A DNA stretch of 5,391 nt from Minisyncoccota bacterium (GTDB lineage Bacteria > Patescibacteriota > Microgenomatia > UBA1400 > PJMF01): contig WJLO01000090.1 of NCBI GenBank assembly GCA_014728425.1, positions 1-5,391 on the forward strand, given 5' to 3'. A program made the translations under genes and the position numbers. Each line of letters starts with the position of its first letter. Positions within the stretch are counted from its first letter, which is position 1. Below, piece after piece: positions 1-4,039 of this stretch. Below the pieces are notes generated by a model. That model saw only the letters and a list, made by a program, of their open reading frames with translations, had not been told where the DNA came from and ran no database searches.

Positions 1-18
1 AGCTAATGGTGTTCGTTG

Positions 19-44
19 GTTAGTGAATACTAACTCTAGTTTTT
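19..44 (+). terminator. Weak terminator-like hairpin
   Basis: GTTAGT (19-24) pairs with ACTAAC (29-34) around a GAAT loop, and a run of five T follows at 40-44. The stem is only 6 bp and AT-rich, so it could end an upstream gene outside the window or be chance. Confidence 0.22.
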
Positions 45-73
45 ACTTTTACTAGTTTTGCTAAAATAGCTTT
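40..73 (+). promoter_or_regulatory. Leaderless promoter of the GT4 gene
   Basis: A good -10 box, TAAAAT, lies at 62-67, six bases before the ATG at 74, so transcription should start on or next to the start codon. No Shine-Dalgarno sequence precedes this ATG. The -35 is poor: the T-rich TTTTTA at 40-45 has a 16-bp spacer. The same 6-base -10 to ATG distance recurs at 4375-4387, which supports the reading. Confidence 0.55.
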
Positions 74-1276
74 ATGGTTTTGTCAAATCACCCCACTATT
101 TTAATTGATGCTTGTTGGTGGCTAGGCGGCAATCGTAAACGGGGGATTGGGCGGTATTTAAAGTATTATTTTCAAGTGGTTTTAAAAGTGCCTAGTAAGC
201 AGCGAGTTTGGTGGTTTCCGCGTGCTTTAACTCAGGTAGAAAAACAGCAGTTTGTTGAAAACTTTGCTGGCCAGTTAGTTTGGCCAGGTCAGGTTAGGGC
301 TGGACAAGAGAAAGTTTGTCAACAGTGTAAAAATTCTTGCATAATTCCAGTAAAATTACAGCAGGTCTTTTTTAGGGTTAAAAAGGCATTTTTGTTGCAT
401 TTTTCTTACCGATCACCAGCATTATTAGCAAAAGATGATCTTAAGATGATCTTAAAACAATTTAAAGTTAATCATGTTTTAATTGCTTCGCCTTTTGAAC
501 GACCTCAGTCTTTGTTAGATCAGTTTGCGGTTTTAGCAGCTTGGCAAAAACAAAAACGCCCTGGGCAGACCAGGCGAAAAATCTCAGCAATAGTTTTTGA
601 TTTGATTCCTTGGCAGTTTCCTCAGAAGATCCTGGCTCTTTGGCCAGAAGAAGAGCAACAGAACTATCATCAAAGGCTGGCTAATTTAAGGCAAATTGAT
701 CAAGTTTTGACGATCTCGCCAAGCACTACTCAAGTGGTAAAAAAAGCCTTAAAAATTCCGACTAAAAAGCTGAAAATGCTTAAGTTTGGTTTAAAAACTG
801 CTTGGTTGGAGATTCCTCAAGAAGTGAAGCGATCTAGTCAAGAGAATAGCAGCAAAATTCAGCCTGGAGAAAAATCATTGGCAACCACGATTGCTGGTGG
901 AGAGTGGCGTAAGAATTTAGAGGGTACTCTGAAGTATTTTGCCCGAAATTTAGCCAAGACTCACCGCCTGGTGGTAATTTGTCAGCTTAGTTGGTGGGAG
1001 CGTTTAAGATCTACTTGGTTAGCTTGGAGGCTAGGTGTTCTAACACAAGTTAAGTTTGCTGGCCAGGTCAGTGAAGTAGAGAAGTGGCAGTATTTATTAC
1101 GAACTAAAGTGTTTTTGTTTTTATCTCGAGCAGAAGGTCTGGGTATTCCTTTACTAGAGGCAAAAAAAGCTGGAGTGAAGCAGTTTGTTTTGAGTGAGGC
1201 CTTAGTAAAAGCTGGGTTGGATGAACTAGTGCGAGGTAGGGGAGTTGAGGTGGTGGTGAGTGAAGTGTGGATTTAG
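74..1276 (+). CDS. GT4-family glycosyltransferase
   Basis: This 400-residue protein is predicted to be a GT-B fold, retaining glycosyltransferase that moves a sugar from a nucleotide sugar onto a glycan or lipid-linked acceptor at the inner face of the membrane. Visible GT4 landmarks, in order: an N-terminal 'ILID' strand and the glycine loop RGIGRY (residues 23-28); VFDLIP (174-179) and LTISPST (212-218) in the linker between lobes; AGGEWRKNLEG (274-284), the 'GG..RKNL' start of the C-terminal Rossmann lobe; and AEGLGIPLLEA (353-363), the E-x7-E donor-sugar motif. Residues about 247-268 are a polar low-complexity insert, and residues 82-89 hold three cysteines. Only about 37 residues follow the E-x7-E motif, so the C-terminal helices are shorter than usual. 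The start is ATG 74 because the -10 box fits it. Donor and acceptor cannot be told from sequence. No convincing terminator follows. Confidence 0.85.
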   Translation: MVLSNHPTILIDACWWLGGNRKRGIGRYLKYYFQVVLKVPSKQRVWWFPRALTQVEKQQFVENFAGQLVWPGQVRAGQEKVCQQCKNSCIIPVKLQQVFFRVKKAFLLHFSYRSPALLAKDDLKMILKQFKVNHVLIASPFERPQSLLDQFAVLAAWQKQKRPGQTRRKISAIVFDLIPWQFPQKILALWPEEEQQNYHQRLANLRQIDQVLTISPSTTQVVKKALKIPTKKLKMLKFGLKTAWLEIPQEVKRSSQENSSKIQPGEKSLATTIAGGEWRKNLEGTLKYFARNLAKTHRLVVICQLSWWERLRSTWLAWRLGVLTQVKFAGQVSEVEKWQYLLRTKVFLFLSRAEGLGIPLLEAKKAGVKQFVLSEALVKAGLDELVRGRGVEVVVSEVWI

Positions 1277-1303
1277 TCTGGTAAATTGATAGAATTTTTT
1301 ATC

Positions 1304-1346
1304 CCATAATATTGACAAAAGTGATGCTCTGTGCCATAATTTGACA
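1304..1346 (+). repeat. Duplicated promoter-box motif, 30-bp period
   Basis: CCATAAT-A-TTGACA at 1304-1317 is repeated as CCATAAT-TTGACA at 1334-1346. Each copy holds a -10-like and a -35-like box. Only the inner pairing, TTGACA of copy 1 with CATAAT of copy 2, gives ideal promoter spacing. The duplication could mark promoter evolution or a protein-binding site. Confidence 0.6.
1312..1340 (+). promoter_or_regulatory. Strong sigma-70-type extended -10 promoter
   Basis: A perfect -35 TTGACA (1312-1317) is followed after exactly 17 bp by CATAAT (1335-1340), a one-mismatch -10. TG at 1332-1333 adds an extended -10. Transcription should start near 1347. This is by far the best promoter in the window, yet no intact gene follows for about 1 kb. 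The first product is the structured leader at 1347-1675. Confidence 0.75.
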
Positions 1347-1448
1347 TGGTTTGAAGGGTATTTGCTATTAATTCATTTTCGAGTTAATTAGCGAATAACT
1401 TCTGATAACCACTTGGTTTCTTTAGCTCGGTGTAATCCGAGTGAGTCT

Positions 1449-1490
1449 GCCCTTAACTTTTGTTAAAGGGCGGAGAAGAAGCTCTTTAAC
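1449..1490 (+). promoter_or_regulatory. Two mutually exclusive hairpins (attenuator-like)
   Basis: The strand GTTAAAGGGC (1462-1471) can pair upstream with GCCCTTAAC (1449-1457; 9 pairs, one bulged A, TTTT loop). It can also pair downstream with GCTCTTTAAC (1481-1490; 10 pairs including one G-U, 9-nt loop). Both cannot form together, the geometry of a riboswitch or attenuator switch. No ligand-binding core is recognised. Confidence 0.5.
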
Positions 1491-1526
1491 AGGCATACAG
1501 GTAATTTTGCTAACGGCAAAATAATC

Positions 1527-1553
1527 CTGAACAGGCTAAATTTGGGAAAAATT
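1527..1553 (+). repeat. Left arm of a 27-bp inverted repeat
   Basis: The arm starts CTGAACAGGCTAAATTT and is complementary to 2076-2102. Sixteen bases (1528-1543 with 2086-2101) are a perfect match. The whole 27 has 25 Watson-Crick pairs, one G-T (1544/2085) and one mismatch (1546/2083). It overlaps the 3' side of the hairpin at 1498-1529. The arms bound 576 bp containing the degenerate gene. No matching direct repeat flanks them, so transposition is not proven. Confidence 0.7.
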
Positions 1554-1675
1554 TTTATTAATCCTACAAAATTATTCAGCAACCGTCAGTTTGTTTAATG
1601 TCATTTGTTCGTCAGGATGTTGTGACAAAGTGATGAGGCTGGTTCGCATTAATTCACTTATTGTTGTCATGCTTT

Positions 1676-1977
1676 ATGAAACTCGAAATTGATCAGTCTG
1701 GCAAAGTTGAATATACCAGTCATGATACAGTTTTGGCCTTTAGTAATGGGAAACAAGGCAGCATCTTTTTACCAGCAAAAGACAAAAAGATTTTGTTAAA
1801 CGATATTTGCAACTACTTGCAGACAAGCAGGGTAAAAATCAAAGATTAGAAACAAGATTTGCTTTAGTTGGCAAAAGTAGTAACGCTCATAAACTAGCGC
1901 ATAAAACTTTTAAAAGCAAAGGCGAAAGGCTTAATAAAGTGCAAGCGGAAGATGTTTTAGCTTTAGTTTTGCAATAA
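1676..1977 (+). pseudogene. Small 'IDQSGK' protein, internal deletion plus frameshift
   Basis: Two overlapping reading frames look like the two ends of one small protein. Frame A, from ATG 1676 to the stop at 1847-1849, begins MKLEIDQSGKVE and runs through FSNGKQGSI and FLPAKDKK. Frame B, shifted by -1 and open to the stop at 1975-1977, carries FALVGKSSNAHKLAHKTF and ends VLALVLQ. From memory, Microgenomates proteins of about 150 residues combine just such an N-terminus (IDQSGK...V.A.SN) and C-terminus (G.SS.AH..A...), separated by a middle with an 'ID.EY.G' strand. Joined here at 1783-1789 they give only about 100 residues and that middle is absent, so I read a deletion with loss of frame. 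No ribosome-binding site precedes ATG 1676; an upstream in-frame TTG (1661) is also unsupported. The heptamer C-AAA-AAG at 1783-1789 could permit -1 frameshifting in exactly the needed direction. Function unknown. The family is recalled, not searched. Confidence 0.55.
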
Positions 1978-1980
1978 AGA

Positions 1981-2035
1981 AATCGGGGAATACTTAAGAC
2001 TGGGTTTTCACCAGTGTTCGGTATCCTACCCGATT
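1981..2035 (+). other. Three-tier stem-loop after the degenerate gene
   Basis: AATCGGG (1981-1987) pairs with CCCGATT (2029-2035), ATAC (1990-1993) with GTAT (2021-2024), and ACTGG (1999-2003) with CCAGT (2011-2015). This forms one long helix with internal loops and a 7-nt apical loop. It starts 3 nt after the stop at 1977. No T-tract follows, so it is not a standard terminator and looks more like a structured RNA domain. Confidence 0.5.
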
Positions 2036-2075
2036 GATTTATATTCAATTTATATCAAGAATGGTTGTTTTTGTC

Positions 2076-2102
2076 AATTTTTACTAAATTTAGCCTGTTC
2101 AG
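2076..2102 (+). repeat. Right arm of the 27-bp inverted repeat
   Basis: The arm ends TAAATTTAGCCTGTTCAG and pairs with 1527-1553. Part of it, TTTTT-A-CTAAATTTA (2078-2092), recurs directly 28 bases downstream at 2106-2120 with one change. Confidence 0.7.
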
Positions 2103-2195
2103 AGTTTTTTCCTAAATTTACTCCCTCAAGCTGGAGTGGCCTGATTTGAGTCAAAGTTTTTCGTTATTTCTGGCGATTTTTTGACTTAAGTTTGG
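2103..2195 (+). other. Non-coding spacer with two hairpins
   Basis: Besides the repeat copy at 2106-2120 this AT-rich spacer holds ACTCC (2120-2124) pairing with GGAGT (2133-2137), and 2146-2155 pairing with 2180-2189 (10 pairs, one G-U). No ORF or promoter for the next gene is evident. Confidence 0.35.
2106..2120 (+). repeat. Second, partial copy of the right IR arm
   Basis: TTTTTCCTAAATTTA matches 2078-2092 at 14 of 15 positions. It pairs with left-arm bases 1537-1551 at all 15 positions if one G-U is allowed, slightly better than the main right arm does over the same stretch. It could be a duplication or a competing pairing partner. Confidence 0.5.
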
Positions 2196-2251
2196 TCGCT
2201 CTCAGTTTGATTCTCCCGGTTCACACCGGGGGAGACTGGGAGCGAATTTTT
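2196..2251 (+). terminator. Long GC-rich hairpin followed by T5, probable terminator
   Basis: 2196-2206 pairs with 2235-2245 at all 11 positions (one G-U). An inner stem of CTCCC plus GG (2213-2219) pairs with 2226-2234 around the loop TTCACA, with a 6-nt bulge on the 5' side and a GG bulge on the 3' side. T2247-T2251 follows. It would end the transcript started near 1347. The T-run is short and is followed by AAA, so efficiency is uncertain. Confidence 0.5.
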
Positions 2252-2253
2252 AA

Positions 2254-2313
2254 ACCCTGGCGCGCGGCCAGGGTATATGATTCGCCAAAGGGCGGCCCTG
2301 CGTAGGGGCTGCC
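2254..2313 (+). promoter_or_regulatory. Two-hairpin leader before the GC-rich ORF
   Basis: ACCCTGGC (2254-2261) pairs with GCCAGGGT (2267-2274), and GGCGGCCCT (2291-2299) pairs with 2305-2313 (two G-U). TATGAT at 2276-2281 resembles a -10 box, but I see no matching -35, so a promoter here is only possible. Confidence 0.3.
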
Positions 2314-2320
2314 TGGAGGC

Positions 2321-2332
2321 AAGGAGGAAAAA
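2321..2332 (+). promoter_or_regulatory. Strong Shine-Dalgarno for ATG 2333
   Basis: AAGGAGG at 2321-2327 is followed by five A and then ATG at 2333. This near-perfect ribosome-binding site at the right spacing is the best evidence that the GC-rich ORF is translated. It contrasts with the leaderless starts at 74 and 4387. Confidence 0.75.
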
Positions 2333-2863
2333 ATGGATACTACGCGAAGTTCAGGTTTAATTATTGTGGGGTTAGTGGTACTGGTACTGGCACTGGTACT
2401 GGCACTGGGGTTTGTCTCGGGGGCTTTGCCCCCGACCAGGAGTAAGTCAGGCGGGCTGCCCCCGGCGGACCGCCCTGCGGTGACAGCAACCCCGACAACG
2501 ATGGCGACGGCAACCTCAACCCTGGCATCATGCCAAGCACTCAAGGACTACCAGCTCCGTGATCTCACGGAGATAAGTTCCCCTTCAGGGTGGCTGCATG
2601 TTGAGTGGCACACCGCCTTGAGTGCCGAGTACGAAACCATTTTGACTGGTGGGCGGTACCTCCTGAAGACCCCATTAAGGGGTCACGTCTGGGAGTACCC
2701 GGGGGGATGCTCGCGAGAAGAGGTCCTGGCGGCGGTGGAGGCTCACCGCCGCCGCCGCCTAGATCAGGCCGCCAACAACGGCGGCCTGATCGGAGAAAGG
2801 GAATTTATTGCGGCCCATGTGGCCGCAATCTGTTCGGCGAGGAGGTGTGCCCCCGTCGAATAG
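2333..2863 (+). CDS. Unidentified signal-anchored secreted protein
   Basis: I do not recognise this 176-residue protein. Residues 1-7 are short and polar. Residues 8-32 form one very hydrophobic segment (GLIIVGLVVLVLALVLALGF), an uncleaved anchor or signal peptide. Residues 33-65 are a Pro/Thr/Ala-rich linker, as in exported proteins. Residues 66-176 form a small polar domain with four cysteines (67, 126, 167, 172), a Trp/Tyr-rich middle (GWLHVEW 86-92; HVWEYPGG 118-125) and an Arg-rich helix (AHRRRRLDQAA 137-147). This suggests an external domain that may be disulfide-bonded. The start is fixed by AAGGAGG at 2321. Codon usage is GC-rich, unlike its neighbours (about 70% G+C at third positions in the last 41 codons). 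The coding sequence includes a hexanucleotide repeat and several perfect stem-loops. A structured RNA with a fortuitous ORF remains possible. No linked gene indicates a role. Confidence 0.6.
   Translation: MDTTRSSGLIIVGLVVLVLALVLALGFVSGALPPTRSKSGGLPPADRPAVTATPTTMATATSTLASCQALKDYQLRDLTEISSPSGWLHVEWHTALSAEYETILTGGRYLLKTPLRGHVWEYPGGCSREEVLAAVEAHRRRRLDQAANNGGLIGEREFIAAHVAAICSARRCAPVE
2377..2406 (+). repeat. Five tandem hexamers, GGTACT/GGCACT
   Basis: Units at 2377, 2383, 2389, 2395 and 2401 read GGTACT, GGTACT, GGCACT, GGTACT, GGCACT. They encode the alternating VLVLALVLAL core (residues 16-25) of the membrane anchor. Loss or gain of a unit would stay in frame and change helix length by two residues. 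Confidence 0.8.
2417..2435 (+). repeat. 8-bp perfect stem-loop in the ORF
   Basis: TCGGGGGC pairs with GCCCCCGA around TTT. It lies just after the anchor codons. No T-tract follows, so a terminator is unlikely. Confidence 0.6.
2523..2625 (+). repeat. Nested palindromes in the ORF
   Basis: TGGCAT-C-ATGCCA spans 2523-2535. CTCCGTGA-TC-TCACGGAG spans 2555-2572. GCACTCAAGG (2537-2546) pairs with CCTTGAGTGC (2616-2625), closing a domain around the second palindrome. Confidence 0.55.
2668..2684 (+). repeat. 6-bp perfect stem-loop in the ORF
   Basis: GACCCC pairs with GGGGTC around ATTAA. Confidence 0.45.
2728..2829 (+). repeat. Three back-to-back perfect stem-loops in the ORF
   Basis: GGCGGCGGTG (2728-2737) pairs with 2744-2753: 10 bp, loop GAGGCT. 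GATCAGGCCGCC (2762-2773) pairs with 2780-2791: 12 bp, loop AACAAC. ATTGCGGCC (2807-2815) pairs with 2821-2829: 9 bp, loop CATGT. All three are mismatch-free and separated by 8 and 15 nt, yet they encode residues about 132-166 of the ORF. Confidence 0.75.
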
Positions 2864-2999
2864 GAACAAGAGTCGGGGGTCGTTAGGCCCCAAGCAAACG
2901 CCGTGCAACCCCGACCAAGAGCGGGCTCTGACGGCAAAAAAACTGCTGGGATACCAGCGACCCCTGACTTGGACACATAGCTTACACCTGTATGCCTGT
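2864..2999 (+). other. GC-rich 3' flank with alternative pairings
   Basis: The first strand, 2872-2882, can pair with 2958-2968 (11 pairs, one G-U), enclosing GCTGG-GATA-CCAGC (2945-2958, which shares one base with that arm). Its first part (2872-2878 plus 2880) can instead pair with 2908-2915. ACACA (2973-2977) can pair with TGTGT (2997-3001). No ORF here is supported and no T-tract terminator is seen. Confidence 0.4.
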
Positions 3000-3040
3000 G
3001 TTGTCTTAAGTATATGACCAGATCATATCTTTAAGACAGC
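3000..3040. promoter_or_regulatory. Large AT-rich palindrome just upstream of the GT2 gene
   Basis: TGTCTTAA (3002-3009) pairs with TTAAGACA (3031-3038), and ATATGA (3012-3017) with TCATAT (3023-3028). The outer stem extends to 3000/3040 with one G-T. It ends 8 bp before ATG 3049 and no T-tract follows. It could be an operator for a dimeric regulator or an mRNA 5' hairpin. It also marks the right edge of the GC-rich island. Confidence 0.5.
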
Positions 3041-3048
3041 TAATTAAA

Positions 3049-4002
3049 ATGTGCTTGAACACTAAAATGAATCAAAAAAATAATAAACCACTAGTATCAG
3101 TGATTTTACCTGTGTATAACGCTCAGGATTATGTTGCTGAAGCAATTGAAAGCATCCTGGGCCAAACATATCAGAATTTTGAATTAATTATTGTAGATGA
3201 TGCCTCCCAAGATAATTCTTGGAAGATCATTGCTGATCTGAGAAATAAACATCCACAGAAAATCACTGCTATTAGATTGAGGGAAAATCGAAACAAAGGG
3301 GGTGATGAAGCTGGTAATGTTGCCTTTCGACACGCTAAAGGAGAATTCATTGCTAGGATGGATGCTGATGATATTGCTGAATCTAATCGCTTAGCCAAGC
3401 AAGTTGAGTTTTTACTAAAGAATCCTCAAATCGCTATTGTAGGTAGTAGCGCTAAAGTAATCAATGTTAATGGTGATGAAGTTGGCAGCAAACTTGCTTT
3501 ACAAAAGCACCAAGAGATTTACCAGCAGTATTTTAGTTTTCATCCGATGATTCATCCCACCTTAGTGATCCGAAGAAGCATGTTACTTGATGCTAAGAAT
3601 TTGTATTTAATTAAGTTTAACTCTAATAATGATTATCTGACTTTTTTCACCATGATTAGTAGTGGTTTAAAATTTGCTAATTTGCCGGACCAACTTTTAA
3701 AATATCGTATTCATGGTCAAAATGACTCTTTAAGCCAGGTCAAACGTACTTTTGCCAATACTTTAAAAATTAGGCTCAAGATGCTCAAAGAGCAGGGTTA
3801 TAGACCCACTCTAGCCGCTTGGATAAAATGTCTGGCTCAAATGATTTTGGTTTACTTGATGCCAGAACTACTGATTTTTAATCTTTATTTATTGGTCAGA
3901 GGTATTTACACGCCCACGCAGGTGTTTCAAAAACTCATAGTTGAGATTATCAAAGGTCTTAATGTGACTAATAAGAAGCAATTACTTGTTAGAAATTATT
4001 AG
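3049..4002 (+). CDS. GT2-family glycosyltransferase
   Basis: This GT-A fold, inverting glycosyltransferase (317 residues) would transfer a sugar from a nucleotide donor to a surface-glycan acceptor on the cytoplasmic side. Numbering from ATG 3049: VSVILPVYNA (16-25) opens the nucleotide-binding domain; ELIIVDDASQDNS (45-57) is the classic second strand; ARMDADD (102-108) holds the metal-binding DxD (D105, D107). HPTLVIRRSML comes later in the acceptor half, and LKYRIHGQNDS closes the catalytic domain. The last 80 or so residues contain a hydrophobic stretch (MILVYLMPELLIFNLYLLV) that may be a membrane-associated hairpin. The N-terminus is uncertain. ATG 3049 lacks an SD. ATG 3067 (Met7), 16 nt after a -10-like TAAAAT at 3045-3050, would give a short-leader start and still keep the whole domain. 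The stop lies 37 nt before the next gene, so the two are probably co-transcribed. Donor and acceptor are unknown. Confidence 0.9.
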   Translation: MCLNTKMNQKNNKPLVSVILPVYNAQDYVAEAIESILGQTYQNFELIIVDDASQDNSWKIIADLRNKHPQKITAIRLRENRNKGGDEAGNVAFRHAKGEFIARMDADDIAESNRLAKQVEFLLKNPQIAIVGSSAKVINVNGDEVGSKLALQKHQEIYQQYFSFHPMIHPTLVIRRSMLLDAKNLYLIKFNSNNDYLTFFTMISSGLKFANLPDQLLKYRIHGQNDSLSQVKRTFANTLKIRLKMLKEQGYRPTLAAWIKCLAQMILVYLMPELLIFNLYLLVRGIYTPTQVFQKLIVEIIKGLNVTNKKQLLVRNY

Positions 4003-4030
4003 AAAAAAATTAATTTTGTCAAGTGAAGAA

Positions 4031-4036
4031 AGGAGA
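4031..4036 (+). promoter_or_regulatory. Shine-Dalgarno deciding the start at 4040
   Basis: AGGAGA (within AAAGGAGA) sits just upstream of ATG 4040. It favours this start over the in-frame TTG at 3986, which would overlap the end of the GT2 gene. Confidence 0.7.
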
Positions 4037-4039
4037 ATC

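Larger units (their letters stand above)
1347..1675 (+). promoter_or_regulatory. Structured non-coding leader, possible cis-regulatory RNA
   Basis: This stretch of about 330 bases has no supported ORF and many stem-loops. 1362-1374 pairs with 1381-1395 (13 pairs, two bulges, 6-nt loop). CTCGG 1426-1430 pairs with 1437-1441. 1449-1457 pairs with 1462-1471. 1462-1471 can instead pair with 1481-1490 (10 pairs, one G-U). CAGG 1498-1501 plus ATTTTGC 1504-1510 pair with 1516-1522 plus 1526-1529. CATTTGT near 1602 can pair with the ACAAAGTG that follows. I looked for conserved cores of RNase P RNA, SRP RNA, tmRNA and T-box and found none. It may be the leader of the degenerate gene at 1676 or part of a longer non-coding RNA ending near 2251. 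Function unknown. Confidence 0.45.
2194..3000. other. GC-rich, palindrome-dense island
   Basis: Composition changes sharply near 2194 and back near 3000. By count, 2341-2880 is about 61% G+C (329 of 540). Sampled lines of the GT2 gene are 22-40%. The island carries one SD-led ORF (2333-2863) and at least a dozen strong stem-loops. CTTAAGT occurs at both edges (2185-2191 and 3005-3011) and might be a target-site duplication. No integrase, transposase or tRNA is present. The island may be acquired DNA, a structured-RNA element carrying an ORF, or an assembly chimera. Confidence 0.5.

Noticed and set aside
36..59. Operator from the repeated CTAGTTTT (36-43, 52-59)
   Set aside because: Short, low-complexity sequence in an AT-rich promoter region. 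Chance is likely.
1277..1311. Terminator for the GT4 gene at GATA...TTTTTT...TATC
   Set aside because: The stem is only about 4 AT pairs with the T-run inside the loop, so it is not a credible terminator.
1783..1789. Programmed -1 frameshifting at C-AAA-AAG as the main explanation for the split gene
   Set aside because: The heptamer is suitable and the direction correct, but the joined product still lacks the expected middle, and no stimulatory SD or hairpin at the right distance was established. Deletion decay is simpler.
1527..2102. Complete insertion sequence
   Set aside because: There is no transposase or catalytic motif between the arms and no target-site duplication. Only the inverted repeat is certain.
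2196..2245. tRNA fragment, because CCCGGTTCACACCGGG resembles a T-arm
   Set aside because: A 7-base T-loop leaves a mismatched stem. There is no D-arm, anticodon arm or CCA, and the whole structure is only 50 nt. A terminator hairpin fits better.
2221..2544. 107-codon minus-strand ORF
   Set aside because: It lies opposite the SD-led + strand ORF, is low complexity (Ser/Thr/Pro runs) and lacks its own start signals. It is a by-product of GC-rich sequence.
2605..3017. Overlapping ORFs in other frames (2605-2886 +, 2808-3017 +, 2764-2976 -)
   Set aside because: No ribosome-binding sites, Gly/Pro/Arg-skewed composition, and overlap with the better supported 2333-2863 frame.
1347..3040. CRISPR array or retron-type RNA from the many hairpins
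   Set aside because: The stems differ in sequence and spacing, there are no regular direct repeats or spacers, and no cas gene or reverse transcriptase is present.
3171..3398. 75-codon minus-strand ORF inside the GT2 gene
   Set aside because: It is antisense to the conserved GT2 core motifs, so it is a shadow.
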